The notes beneath the pieces were generated by a model. It saw only the letters and a program-made list of their open reading frames with translations, did no database searches and was not told the origin of the DNA. A stretch of 50,538 nt of DNA, taken from the NCBI GenBank assembly GCA_025924775.1, contig JAICHS010000001.1, positions 1 through 50,538 on the forward strand, in the 5' to 3' direction. Below, one piece after another: positions 16,529 to 24,945 of the stretch. Source of the DNA: Rhodanobacteraceae bacterium. Lineage in GTDB: Bacteria > Pseudomonadota > Gammaproteobacteria > Xanthomonadales > Rhodanobacteraceae. Made by a program: the position numbers and the translations under genes. Within the stretch, counting starts at the first letter, position 1. The number at the start of each line of letters is the position of its first letter.

Positions 16529-17698
16529 ATGGCCGCCCGCTTGAACCCGCTCGACCTTTACGACGTCCGCGCGCTGCTGTCGGACGAAGAGCGCATGGTG
16601 CAGGATTCGGTGGCGCGCTTTGTCGATGGCAAGGTGCTGCCGATCATCGGCGACTGCTTCGACCAGGCGCGCTTTCCGACCGAGCTGATTCCGGAAATCG
16701 CGGGGTTGGGCCTGCTGGGTGCCACGCTTCCCGGCGAATACGGCGGCGCCGGCATGAACCAGGTCAGCTACGGCCTGATCTGCCAGGAACTGGAGCGTGG
16801 CGATTCCGGCCTGCGCAGCTTCGCGTCGGTGCAGTCGTCCCTGGTGATGTACCCGATCTTCGCGTTCGGCAGCGAGGAACAGAAACGCGAGTACCTGCCG
16901 CCGATGGCCGAGGGCAAGGTGATCGGCTGCTTCGGCTTGACCGAGCCGCATGGCGGTTCGGATCCTGCCAACATGAAGACCGTCGCGAAGAAAGATGGCG
17001 GCGACTGGGTGATCAACGGCGCCAAGATGTGGATCACCAACGGCAACCTCGCGCAGCTTGCGCTGGTGTGGGCCAAGACCGAGGACGGCATCCGCGGCTT
17101 CCTGGTGCCGACGTCCACCAAGGGTTTCAGTGCGCAGGAAATCCACAAGAAGATGAGCCTGCGCGCCTCGGTGACGAGCGCGCTGTTTTTCGACGAAGTG
17201 CGCGTACCCGAGTCCGCGATGCTGCCGAACGTGAAGGGTTTGCGCGGCCCGCTGAGTTGTCTCGATTCGGCGCGTTTCGGCATCAGCTGGGGCCCGATCG
17301 GCGCGGCGCAGGCATGCTTGCGCGAAGTGCTGGATTACGCCCAGGAACGCGTGTTGTTCAACCGCAAGCTGGCGGCCAACCAGGCTGTCCAGTTGAAGCT
17401 GGCCGACATTGCGCGGCGCCTTACCACCGCGCAACTGCTGGCGTTGCAGCTCGGTCGCGCCAAGGACGCGGGCACGCTGCAGCCAACCCAGATCTCGCTG
17501 GCCAAGTGGAACAACGTGCGCATGGCGCTGGATGTCGCGCGCGAGTGCCGCGACATCCTGGGTGGCGCCGGCATCACCACCGAACACGTCGCCATCCGCC
17601 ACGCGCTGAACCTGGAGTCGGTGGTGACCTACGAGGGCACGCAAACGGTGCACCAGTTGGTGGTCGGTAGGGAACTGACGGGTATCAATGCTTTTTAG
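16529..17698 (+). CDS. gcdH: Glutaryl-CoA dehydrogenase (acyl-CoA dehydrogenase family)
   Basis: FAD enzyme that oxidatively decarboxylates glutaryl-CoA to crotonyl-CoA in lysine, hydroxylysine and tryptophan breakdown. 389 aa. FAD/substrate motifs: GCFGLTEPHGGSDPANMKT and WITNG, substrate-arginine region LDSARFGISWGPIGAA, and the catalytic Glu in VTYEGTQTVHQLVVGRELTGINAF, a C-terminus characteristic of GcdH rather than fatty-acyl dehydrogenases. TACAAT at 16491-16496 is a good -10, but no convincing -35 is seen. Shares lysine-degradation logic with the family 7 aldehyde dehydrogenase at 27200-28732. Confidence 0.92.
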   Translation: MAARLNPLDLYDVRALLSDEERMVQDSVARFVDGKVLPIIGDCFDQARFPTELIPEIAGLGLLGATLPGEYGGAGMNQVSYGLICQELERGDSGLRSFASVQSSLVMYPIFAFGSEEQKREYLPPMAEGKVIGCFGLTEPHGGSDPANMKTVAKKDGGDWVINGAKMWITNGNLAQLALVWAKTEDGIRGFLVPTSTKGFSAQEIHKKMSLRASVTSALFFDEVRVPESAMLPNVKGLRGPLSCLDSARFGISWGPIGAAQACLREVLDYAQERVLFNRKLAANQAVQLKLADIARRLTTAQLLALQLGRAKDAGTLQPTQISLAKWNNVRMALDVARECRDILGGAGITTEHVAIRHALNLESVVTYEGTQTVHQLVVGRELTGINAF

Positions 17699-17839
17699 CG
17701 TGATTGCCCATGATCACCGTATCTGCAAACGCGCGAGGATGAGATGGGCGTGTCGAGTTCACCAACATTGGAACGGCCATCCATGGCCTGATTTTTCACG
17801 ACAGCCGCTTCGAATGGGGCAGAAGGGCGGGAGTTTCAT

Positions 17840-18277
17840 ATGAATCGTCGCAACAAATGGCTCGCGGGCATTGCAATGGGTGTCATGCTGGCTTCCGGTG
17901 GTGCGTTCGCCGCGGTCAACGTGAACGCCCTGCACATCGCCCTGACTTCGTTGAAGCTGGCGCTGGCGAAGATGGGTGTGGCCAATGCCATGCTGTCGAA
18001 CCCCACGCCGCCGGCCACCAATGCCGAAGCGCACCTGGCGGCGCCGGGGCAGCTCAGCGGCGAGGAAATCAGTTCCATCCTGGTAAGCGCGGGTGGCGTG
18101 ATCAACGTGTACTTGTCGCCGGCGGTGGGCGTGACTGGCGGCATCGTGCAGTTGGTACCCAGGGTCGTGACCGACAAGCAGGGCAAGCGCGGCGTGCGAT
18201 ACACCTGCTACAGCCCCAACATCCCGGACGTCGCGACCGCCGAGCCGGATTGCACCTACCACGCTTCGGCCAAGTGA
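17840..18277 (+). CDS. Small secreted protein resembling a pilin head domain
   Basis: 145 aa with a clear Sec signal peptide (MNRRNKWLAGIAMGVMLASGGAFA, cleavage after AFA). GGGAG precedes ATG 17840. The mature part has a helix (VNALHIALTSLKLALAKMGVA), then a beta-rich stretch SILVSAGGVINVYLSP...GGIVQLVPRV and a C-terminal pair of cysteines (YTCYSPNIPD...DCTY). The GG-V-I-x-V/I-x-L/F-S-P...I-x-L-x-P...C...C pattern resembles the globular domain of type IV pilins. It lacks the prepilin leader and the N-methylated hydrophobic helix. Family assignment is tentative. Followed 7 bp later by a GNAT gene. Confidence 0.65.
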   Translation: MNRRNKWLAGIAMGVMLASGGAFAAVNVNALHIALTSLKLALAKMGVANAMLSNPTPPATNAEAHLAAPGQLSGEEISSILVSAGGVINVYLSPAVGVTGGIVQLVPRVVTDKQGKRGVRYTCYSPNIPDVATAEPDCTYHASAK

Positions 18278-18284
18278 CGCGGCG

Positions 18285-18851
18285 ATGACCGGCGCCGTGC
18301 CATCACCTGAGCCGGTACTAGAAACGAGCCGGTTGCTCCTGCGCCTGCCGCGCGCGGCGGACTTCGAGGGTTACGCGGAAATGCTGGGCGACGAGGAAAC
18401 CGCCCGCTACATCGGCGGCAGCTCGCCACGGGGAGCCGCCTGGCGGCGTTTCCTGCAGATGCCGGGTGCATGGATGTTGCAGGGGTTCGGCATGTTCGCG
18501 GTGACCGACAAGCGCACCGGCGAATGGCTGGGGCAGGCCGGCCCGTGGCAGCCGGAAGGTTGGCCCGGCACCGAGGTCGGCTGGTCACTGCGACGCAGTG
18601 CCTGGGGTCATGGCTACGCGTTCGAGGCGGCGACCGCCGCGATCGACTGGGCCTTCGCCACGCTCGGCTGGCGCCAGGTAATCCATTGCATCGATCCAGC
18701 CAACCGGCGCTCGTGCGCACTGGCCGGGCGCCTGGGTTCGCATCGGCTGCGCAGCGCACATCTGCCTGCGCCGTACGAGGCCGACCTCGTGGACGTCTGG
18801 GGCCAGACGCGCGCGGAATGGTTGGCGCGCCGCAACAACCGCAACGTTTGA
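18285..18851 (+). CDS. GNAT N-acetyltransferase (RimJ/RimL type)
   Basis: 188-aa acetyltransferase of the RimJ/RimL branch. Typical opening LETSRLLLRLPRAADFEGYAEML; beta-4 FAVTDKRTGEWLGQAGPW; EVGWSLRRSAWGHGYAFEAATAAIDWAF contains the acetyl-CoA loop (R-x-x-x-G-H-G-Y-A); HCIDPANRRSCALAGRLG is the conserved asparagine segment. The substrate is unknown; relatives acetylate ribosomal protein N-termini, tRNA-linked or small-molecule amines. Lies 10 bp before the fused E1 gene and may be co-transcribed with it. Confidence 0.88.
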   Translation: MTGAVPSPEPVLETSRLLLRLPRAADFEGYAEMLGDEETARYIGGSSPRGAAWRRFLQMPGAWMLQGFGMFAVTDKRTGEWLGQAGPWQPEGWPGTEVGWSLRRSAWGHGYAFEAATAAIDWAFATLGWRQVIHCIDPANRRSCALAGRLGSHRLRSAHLPAPYEADLVDVWGQTRAEWLARRNNRNV

Positions 18852-18861
18852 AGACACCCAC

Positions 18862-21141
18862 ATGAATGCCGTCAAGACTCCCATTCCCGCTCGCCAGAAG
18901 GGTTTCAACCGCGCCGAAATCGTCGATACGAACTTCGCTGAATTCGTGCGGGCGTGGCACGGCGATGCCCACGCGCGGCCGCGCGACGAGGCGCCGGTGC
19001 TGCCGGGCAGTGCGTGCACGGCGCGGGATTTTCGCGAGTTGCTGGAATCGCAGTTGATCTCGCGGCACCTGGATTTGATGGCGCGCGTGCTGCGCGTCCA
19101 GAACAAGGTGTTCTACACGATCGGCTCGTCGGGCCACGAAGGCAACGCGATGGTGGCGCGGCTGACGCGGCATACCGACCCGGCGTTCCTGCACTACCGC
19201 TCGGGCGCGTTCATGGCCGAGCGCTTCCGCAAGTTGCCGGGTATGGATCCGGTGATGGATTCCGCGCTGTCGTTCGCGGCCAGCAGCGAAGACCCGGCTT
19301 CCGGCGGTCGCCACAAGGTGTGGGGCAGCAAGCCGCTCTGGGTGTTGCCGCAGACTTCGACGATCGCTTCGCACTTGCCGAAGGCCCTGGGTACCGCGAT
19401 CGCGATCGAACAGGCGCAGCGCATCCACCACGCGTTGCCGGTGCCGGACGACTCCATCGTGATCTGTTCGTTCGGCGATGCATCCAGCAACCACGCGACC
19501 GCGCAGACCGCGTTCAACGCGGCCGGCTGGACGGCTTACCAGCGCCTGCCGGCGCCGGTGCTGTTCGTGTGCGAGGACAACGGCATCGGCATTTCGGTGA
19601 AGACGCCGTCGGGCTGGATCGCCCGCAATTTCGCCGGCCGCAAGGATCTGGACTACTTCTTTGCCGACGGACTCGATCTTGCCGAAGGTTATGCCGGGGT
19701 GCAGCGCGCGGTCGAACATTGCCGCACGACGCGCCGCCCGACCTTCCTGCACCTCAAGACCACGCGCCTGACCGGCCACGCCGGCACCGACTTCGAAATC
19801 GAGTGGCGCAGCTTCGAGGAACTGATGGCACTGGAGGCAACCGATCCGCTGCTGCGTTCGGCGTCGATCGCGCTGGAATCGGGCCTGTACACCCGGGCTG
19901 CATTGCTCGAGCTTTACGAAGCCACCCGCAAGCGCTGTTTCGATGCGGCCGAAGTCGCGGACCACCGGCCGAAACTCGCGTCGCTGCCGGAGGTGATGCG
20001 ACCGTTGGCGCCCTACACCCCGAAGGCGGTGCGTGCCGAGGCCGAACGCGCCGATTACGCCGACCGCCGCGCCGCGGCATTCGGCGGTGCGGACAAGTTG
20101 CCTGAAAGCCTGCCGCCACGGCACCTCGCGTTGCAGATCAATGCGGCGCTGCATGACTTCCTGGCCAAGTACCCCGAGTCACTGGTGTTCGGCGAGGACG
20201 TGGCGCAAAAGGGCGGCGTGTATACCGTTACGAAAGGCCTGTACAAGGCGTTCAAGGGCGCGCGCGTGTTCAACACGCTGCTGGACGAGACGACGATCCT
20301 GGGTCTGGCCCAGGGCTACGCCAACATGGGGATGTTGCCGATTCCGGAAATCCAGTACCTCGCGTACTTCCACAACGCCTGCGACCAGATCCGCGGCGAG
20401 GCGGCGTCGCTGCAGTTCTTCTCTAACGACCAGTACCGCAATCCGTTGCTGGTACGCATCGCGGCGCTGGGCTACCAGAAAGGCTTTGGCGGACACTTCC
20501 ACAACGACAACTCGATCGCCGCGTTGCGCGACGTCCCGGGCCTCGTGGTCGGGTGCCCGTCGCGCGGCGACGATGCCGCGACGATGCTGCGTACGCTGGC
20601 CGCGCTGGCCAGGGTCGATGGCCGCGTGTGCGCGTTCCTGGAACCCATCGCGCTGTACATGACGAAAGACCTGTACGCGCACGGCGATGGCCAGTGGCAG
20701 TTCGCGTACCCCGCGCCGGGCGCAGCGATGCCGCTGGGCGAGGGCCGCGTGTACAACCCGAAGGCCCGGGACCTGGTGATCTTCACCTTCGGCAATGGCG
20801 TGCCGATGGCCTTGCGCGCCGCGCGTGAAATCGAGCAACGCCACAAGTGGAAGGTGCGCGTGGTGGACTTGCGCTGGCTCGTGCCGCTCAACGACCCCTT
20901 CATCGTCGCCGAGGCGAAGACCGCCAAGCGCATCATCGTGCTGGACGAAGGCCGCAAGAGCGCGGGCGTGGGCGAGGGCATCATTACCGCGATCGTCGAA
21001 GGCGGCCTGGGCGCCACGCCCGTCGCGCGCGTGGTCGGGGCGGATACGTACACGCCGCTTGCGGGCGCCGCGCTGCTGGTGTTGCCAGGCGATGCCGACG
21101 TGGTGGCTGCCGCCGACAAGTTGTCGGGACGCGGGGCGTGA
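18862..21141 (+). CDS. Fused alpha/beta E1 of branched-chain 2-oxoacid dehydrogenase type
   Basis: 759-aa thiamine-diphosphate decarboxylase with both E1 subunits on one chain. The alpha-like half (about 20-385) has YTIGSSGHEGNAMVARL, the ThDP/Mg motif SFGDASSNHATAQTAFN and FVCEDNGIGISV. The beta-like half (about 415-755) has FGEDVAQKGGVYTVTKGL, LLDETTILGLAQGYANMG, QFFSNDQYRNPLLVRIA and VVDLRWLVPLND. It would decarboxylate a branched-chain or related 2-oxoacid and acylate a lipoyl E2. No E2, E3 or bkd regulator is adjacent, so it must pair with components encoded elsewhere. Fused E1s of this type occur in several bacterial groups. Confidence 0.9.
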   Translation: MNAVKTPIPARQKGFNRAEIVDTNFAEFVRAWHGDAHARPRDEAPVLPGSACTARDFRELLESQLISRHLDLMARVLRVQNKVFYTIGSSGHEGNAMVARLTRHTDPAFLHYRSGAFMAERFRKLPGMDPVMDSALSFAASSEDPASGGRHKVWGSKPLWVLPQTSTIASHLPKALGTAIAIEQAQRIHHALPVPDDSIVICSFGDASSNHATAQTAFNAAGWTAYQRLPAPVLFVCEDNGIGISVKTPSGWIARNFAGRKDLDYFFADGLDLAEGYAGVQRAVEHCRTTRRPTFLHLKTTRLTGHAGTDFEIEWRSFEELMALEATDPLLRSASIALESGLYTRAALLELYEATRKRCFDAAEVADHRPKLASLPEVMRPLAPYTPKAVRAEAERADYADRRAAAFGGADKLPESLPPRHLALQINAALHDFLAKYPESLVFGEDVAQKGGVYTVTKGLYKAFKGARVFNTLLDETTILGLAQGYANMGMLPIPEIQYLAYFHNACDQIRGEAASLQFFSNDQYRNPLLVRIAALGYQKGFGGHFHNDNSIAALRDVPGLVVGCPSRGDDAATMLRTLAALARVDGRVCAFLEPIALYMTKDLYAHGDGQWQFAYPAPGAAMPLGEGRVYNPKARDLVIFTFGNGVPMALRAAREIEQRHKWKVRVVDLRWLVPLNDPFIVAEAKTAKRIIVLDEGRKSAGVGEGIITAIVEGGLGATPVARVVGADTYTPLAGAALLVLPGDADVVAAADKLSGRGA

Positions 21142-21154
21142 CGCGCACGCACTG

Positions 21155-21473
21155 ATGAAACTGGCCGGCGTTGTGGCGCTGTGCGCGGCGACCGTCGCGT
21201 GTTCGAACAACCGGGGGGTGCGCCAGGCGCGAGTGTCCCGCCGGGGCTACGTCGAGCCCGCCACCAGCGACATCGGCGATCCCGATGCAGGCGTCGGGCG
21301 CGGGTGCCTCTGCCGCCGGGCGGGTGCCGTCGCCGCCGGCTGAAGCTCCGTCGCTGGCGATCAGCGTGCAGCGCCCCGGTTTTGCGCAGGCATTCGCGGA
21401 CATGGACGGCGCAGCCGCATTGCCGGCGTGGTTGCAGCCGGCGGACGCCTCGCAGCCTTCCACCCGGGTGTAG
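21155..21473 (+). pseudogene. Small lipoprotein-like gene apparently broken by a frameshift
   Basis: ATG 21155 opens MKLAGVVALCAATVACSNNRG, a short signal with a lipobox-like TVAC. This frame stops at 21343. Around 21285 the good codon pattern (high GC3) passes to the next frame, which continues MQASGAGASAAGR...LPAWLQPADASQPSTRV to TAG 21473. Joined by a +1 shift, the two would give one Pro/Ala-rich lipoprotein of about 106 aa. A run of six G at 21213-21218 and repeated G/C-rich triplets nearby make either mutation or sequencing error possible. No family recognised. 156 bp with no gene follow before the MFS gene. Confidence 0.4.
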
Positions 21474-21629
21474 CCGGATGACCGGATGCTGTGGCTCTCG
21501 CGCGTCGGTGCCGCGGGGCTGACCCGGGCGGCACGCGTAGGCAACAGGTCATGCAGACGGCGCGGTCGCGGGCTGCGATAATGTGCCGTCGGGTCGTGCG
21601 TATTCACGCGTGTCGTCCGATGTGACTTG

Positions 21630-22928
21630 ATGACCGCAGACGGAATGAATGTGAACGCAAGCACGCCGGATGCCGATGGCACCGCGCCGACCGTCGAAAC
21701 CACGAGCCGACCCGAAGCCCACACCCATCTGCCCACGCGCTACAGCGTGATCGGCGCGGTCAGCTTCGTGCACATGTTGAACGACATGATGCAGTCGGTG
21801 ATCGTGACGATCTATCCGCTGCTGAAGCACGAGTTTGCCCTCAGCTTCGTCCAGATCGGCCTGATCACGCTGACCTTCCAGTTGACGGCCTCGCTGCTGC
21901 AGCCGGTGGTCGGGATCGTCACCGACAAGAAGCCGTTGCCGTTCTCGCTGCCCATCGGCATGTGCTTCACCCTGTGCGGCCTGCTACTGCTATCGGTGGC
22001 GCCGTCGTATCCGATCCTGTTGCTGTCGGTCGCGCTGATCGGCTGCGGCTCGTCGGTGTTCCACCCGGAATCCTCGCGCGTGGCGCGCATGGCATCCGGG
22101 GGGCGCTATGGCCTCGCCCAATCGCTGTTCCAGATCGGCGGCAACACCGGCCAGGCGCTGGGGCCGTTGCTGGCCGCGGTGATCGTGCTGAAGCAGGGTC
22201 GCCCCGAGGCCGCGTGGTTCGGGCTGGCGGCGCTGCTGGCGATCGTCGTGCTGCTGCAGGTAAGCCGCTGGTACCGTGGCCACATCAACGAACGCGTCCG
22301 CAAGCGCGTGGCCACTGACCGACCGCTGTTCCCGGCGCACGTGGTGCGCCGCACGGTTGGCATCCTGTTCGCGCTGATGTTCTCGAAGTTTTTCTATCTC
22401 GCCAGCATCAGCAGCTACTACGAATTCTTCCTGATCCACCGCTTTGGCTTGTCGGTGCACGTGTCCGCGAACCTGCTGGCGGTATTCCTGTTCGCGGTCG
22501 CCATCGGCACCATGATCGGCGGGCCCCTGGGCGACCGCATCGGCCGCCGCCGGGTGATCTGGTTTTCGATCCTCGGCTGCGCGCCGTTCACGCTGGTGCT
22601 GCCGTACGTGGGGCTGGGCTGGACGGTGGGCCTGTCTGTGGTGATCGGGCTGATCCTGGCGTCGGCTTTCCCGGCCATCATCGTGTACGCACAGGACATG
22701 CTCACCCATCGCATCGGCATGGTGTCGGGGCTGTTCTACGGTTTCAGCTTCGGCCTGGGTGGCCTGGGTGCTGCGGTGCTGGGCCTGATCGCCGACCACT
22801 TCGGCATCGTGTTCGTCTACCAGGTCTGCGCGTTCCTGCCGCTGCTCGGGCTGCTTGCGGTATTCCTGCCCGACGTGCGCCCACCCGACCAGCAGCAATC
22901 GGTGGCCGCGGCGCCCGCCCACGGCTGA
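21630..22928 (+). CDS. MFS transporter, fosmidomycin-resistance (Fsr) family
   Basis: 432-aa 12-TM major facilitator. The Fsr family is recognised by SVIGAVSFVHMLNDMMQSVIVTIYPLL at the first helix, GIVTDKKPLPFSLPIGM, GSSVFHPESSRVARMASGGRYGLAQSLFQIGGNTGQALGPLL, GPLGDRIGRRRVIW and the GLFYGFSFGLGGLGAAVLG segment. E. coli Fsr exports fosmidomycin, an inhibitor of the MEP-pathway enzyme DXR. A GATAAT at 21577-21582 is a plausible -10, 48 bp ahead of ATG 21630. Its presence next to mevalonate genes is discussed in findings; other substrates are possible. Confidence 0.88.
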   Translation: MTADGMNVNASTPDADGTAPTVETTSRPEAHTHLPTRYSVIGAVSFVHMLNDMMQSVIVTIYPLLKHEFALSFVQIGLITLTFQLTASLLQPVVGIVTDKKPLPFSLPIGMCFTLCGLLLLSVAPSYPILLLSVALIGCGSSVFHPESSRVARMASGGRYGLAQSLFQIGGNTGQALGPLLAAVIVLKQGRPEAAWFGLAALLAIVVLLQVSRWYRGHINERVRKRVATDRPLFPAHVVRRTVGILFALMFSKFFYLASISSYYEFFLIHRFGLSVHVSANLLAVFLFAVAIGTMIGGPLGDRIGRRRVIWFSILGCAPFTLVLPYVGLGWTVGLSVVIGLILASAFPAIIVYAQDMLTHRIGMVSGLFYGFSFGLGGLGAAVLGLIADHFGIVFVYQVCAFLPLLGLLAVFLPDVRPPDQQQSVAAAPAHG

Positions 22929-23104
22929 ACTTGCCGGACGGCGGGCGGCGGGTCGCGCCTTATTTGCCGGCGTTGCAAAGCCGGAACTCCAGCGTGGCGC
23001 GCACGGTCTGAATTGCCGCGGGCGACAGCGTGGCGGCAACGCCGCGTACCCGCTAAAGTTGCCGGGAAATCACCCCGCATTCCACGGATCCAGAGAGAAC
23101 ACCC

Positions 23105-23869
23105 ATGGCCCTGCGTACCAACAACCCCGTGCTGCGCGACAAGACCTTCCAGAATCTCGCCGCCACGTCCGGCGAGCCGATGACCGTCAATGGCACCATC
23201 GCACGTACCGGCCTGCTGCTGGTGCTGATGCTGATCACCGGTGCGTGGACGTGGCATCGTTTCATGCTGGCCGGCGGCACCCTGAACCCGGCTGCGGGCA
23301 TGGCCGCGGTGCAGCCGTTCCTGTGGGGCGGCATGATCGTCGGCTTCATCCTCGCGTTGGCGAGCGCATTCAAGCCCACCTGGTCGCCCGTGACCGCACC
23401 CCTGTACGCGTTGGCGGAAGGCACCTTCCTGGGCGGCATTTCGGCGATGTTCGAGGTGCAATACCACGGCATCGTGCTGCAGGCGATCATGGCTTCGGTC
23501 GGCGTGCTGGTGGTGATGCTGGTGCTGTATCGCAGCGGCATCATCAAGGTTACCCAGAAGTTCCGGATGGGTGTATTTGCCGCGACCGGCGGGATCCTTT
23601 TGTTGTACCTGGTGTCGTGGGGGCTGTCCGCGTTCACCAGCGTCAACACTTCGATCTTGTTCGGTGGTGGCACCCTCAGCATCTTGATCAGCGTCTTCGT
23701 GGTGTGCATTGCAGCGTTGAACCTGGTGCTGGATTTCGACTTGATCGAACGCGGCGTGGCGCAGGGCGCACCCCGGTACATGGAGTGGTACTGCGCGTTC
23801 GCATTGATGGTGACGCTGGTGTGGCTGTACCTGGAATTGCTGCGCTTGCTGGGCAATTCGCGCCGCTGA
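23105..23869 (+). CDS. Bax inhibitor-1/YccA family membrane protein
   Basis: 254-aa, seven-TM member of the Bax1-I/TMBIM superfamily (YccA/YetJ branch; YetJ is a pH-sensitive Ca2+ leak channel). Recognisable start MALRTNNPVLRDKTFQNLA, central YALAEGTFLGGISAMFE, and the C-terminal acidic segment VLDFDLIERGVAQGAPRYMEWYCAFALMVTLVWLYLELLRLLG carrying the Asp pair of the family. AGAGAGAA upstream of the ATG acts as SD. TAAAGT at 23054-23059 is a possible -10. Physiological role here unknown. Confidence 0.92.
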   Translation: MALRTNNPVLRDKTFQNLAATSGEPMTVNGTIARTGLLLVLMLITGAWTWHRFMLAGGTLNPAAGMAAVQPFLWGGMIVGFILALASAFKPTWSPVTAPLYALAEGTFLGGISAMFEVQYHGIVLQAIMASVGVLVVMLVLYRSGIIKVTQKFRMGVFAATGGILLLYLVSWGLSAFTSVNTSILFGGGTLSILISVFVVCIAALNLVLDFDLIERGVAQGAPRYMEWYCAFALMVTLVWLYLELLRLLGNSRR

Positions 23870-23892
23870 CGCCGGCGCGACGCCCGCCGCGG

Positions 23893-24945
23893 TCAGGCCG
23901 CGCCGATGACCCGCGGCTCGGGCTCCAGCTCGATGCCGAAGCGCTGGCGCACGCCCGCGCGGATCCGTTGGGCAAAAGCCCATAGTTGCGGGCCGGTGGC
24001 GTGGCCGTGGTTGACCAGCACCAGGGCGTGCCGGTTCGAAATGCCCGCATCGCCTTCGCGCAAGCCTTTGAATCCACACGCATCGATCAGCCATGCCGCA
24101 GACAGTTTCGAGGTGCTGCCGGCGGCCGGCCAGCAGGGCAACAACGGGTGCTCGGCACGCAGTGCGTCGGCTTGCGCGGCGGGTACCAGCGGATTCTTGA
24201 AGAAGCTGCCGGCATTGCCGATGACGTTGGGGTCGGGCAATTTGCGGGTGCGCAGATTCACCACGGCGTCGGCGACGTGGAAGGGCGCGGGCCGGTCGAT
24301 GCCCATGCGCTGAAGTTCGTCGCGCACCCCCGTGTATTCGACGCGCGGCGTCCACACGTGTGGTAGCCGCAGCGTGACGGCCGTGATCAGCCAGCGGTCG
24401 GGGTGGTGCTTGAACAGGGAGTCGCGGTAGCCGAATTCGCATGCGGCATGGCTGAAGCTGGTGAAACGCCGGTCGCGCAGGTCGAACGCGTCCACCGACT
24501 CGATGAACTCGCCGGCCTCCACGCCGTACGCGCCGATGTTTTGCATGGGCGCGGCACCCACGGTGCCGGGAATCAGGATCAGGTTTTCTAACCCCGGGTG
24601 GCCCTGCGCGAGCGTCCAGCGCACGCAGTCGTCCCAGCGTTCACCGGCCGCGACGCGTATCCGCGTGACGGTGCCATCGTCCTCGAGGTCTTCCACGCCG
24701 CGGGTCGCAAGCGTCACCACCGCCCCGTCGAAGTCGCCCGCGAACAGCACGTTCGAACCTTCGCCCAGCAGCAATGTCGGGCGTCCGCGCAGCGCGGGAA
24801 GCGCCAACAGTTCGGGAATCGTCGCGACATCGTAAACATCGGCCAGCAGCGCCGCGTGCGCCGCGACCCGTAAGGTGTTGCGGTGGAGCAGCGATGCGTT
24901 TTCGGTGAGCAGGTAACCGGCGGCGCCAGGTTGGTCATTCGTCAT
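23893..24945 (-). CDS. murB: MurB, UDP-N-acetylenolpyruvoylglucosamine reductase
   Basis: NADPH- and FAD-dependent reductase making UDP-MurNAc, the second committed step of peptidoglycan synthesis. 350 aa, the type I (E. coli-like) length. FAD-binding motifs LLGEGSNVLFAGDFDG and NLILIPGTVGAAPMQNIGAYG; catalytic Ser in GNAGSFFKNP; the extra type I loop YTGVRDELQRMG; C-terminal GLREGDAGISNRHALVLVNHG. Start ATG 24945 overlaps the pyrD stop by 11 nt, so murB is translated from the pyrD message. Confidence 0.96.
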   Translation of the reverse strand: MTNDQPGAAGYLLTENASLLHRNTLRVAAHAALLADVYDVATIPELLALPALRGRPTLLLGEGSNVLFAGDFDGAVVTLATRGVEDLEDDGTVTRIRVAAGERWDDCVRWTLAQGHPGLENLILIPGTVGAAPMQNIGAYGVEAGEFIESVDAFDLRDRRFTSFSHAACEFGYRDSLFKHHPDRWLITAVTLRLPHVWTPRVEYTGVRDELQRMGIDRPAPFHVADAVVNLRTRKLPDPNVIGNAGSFFKNPLVPAAQADALRAEHPLLPCWPAAGSTSKLSAAWLIDACGFKGLREGDAGISNRHALVLVNHGHATGPQLWAFAQRIRAGVRQRFGIELEPEPRVIGAA

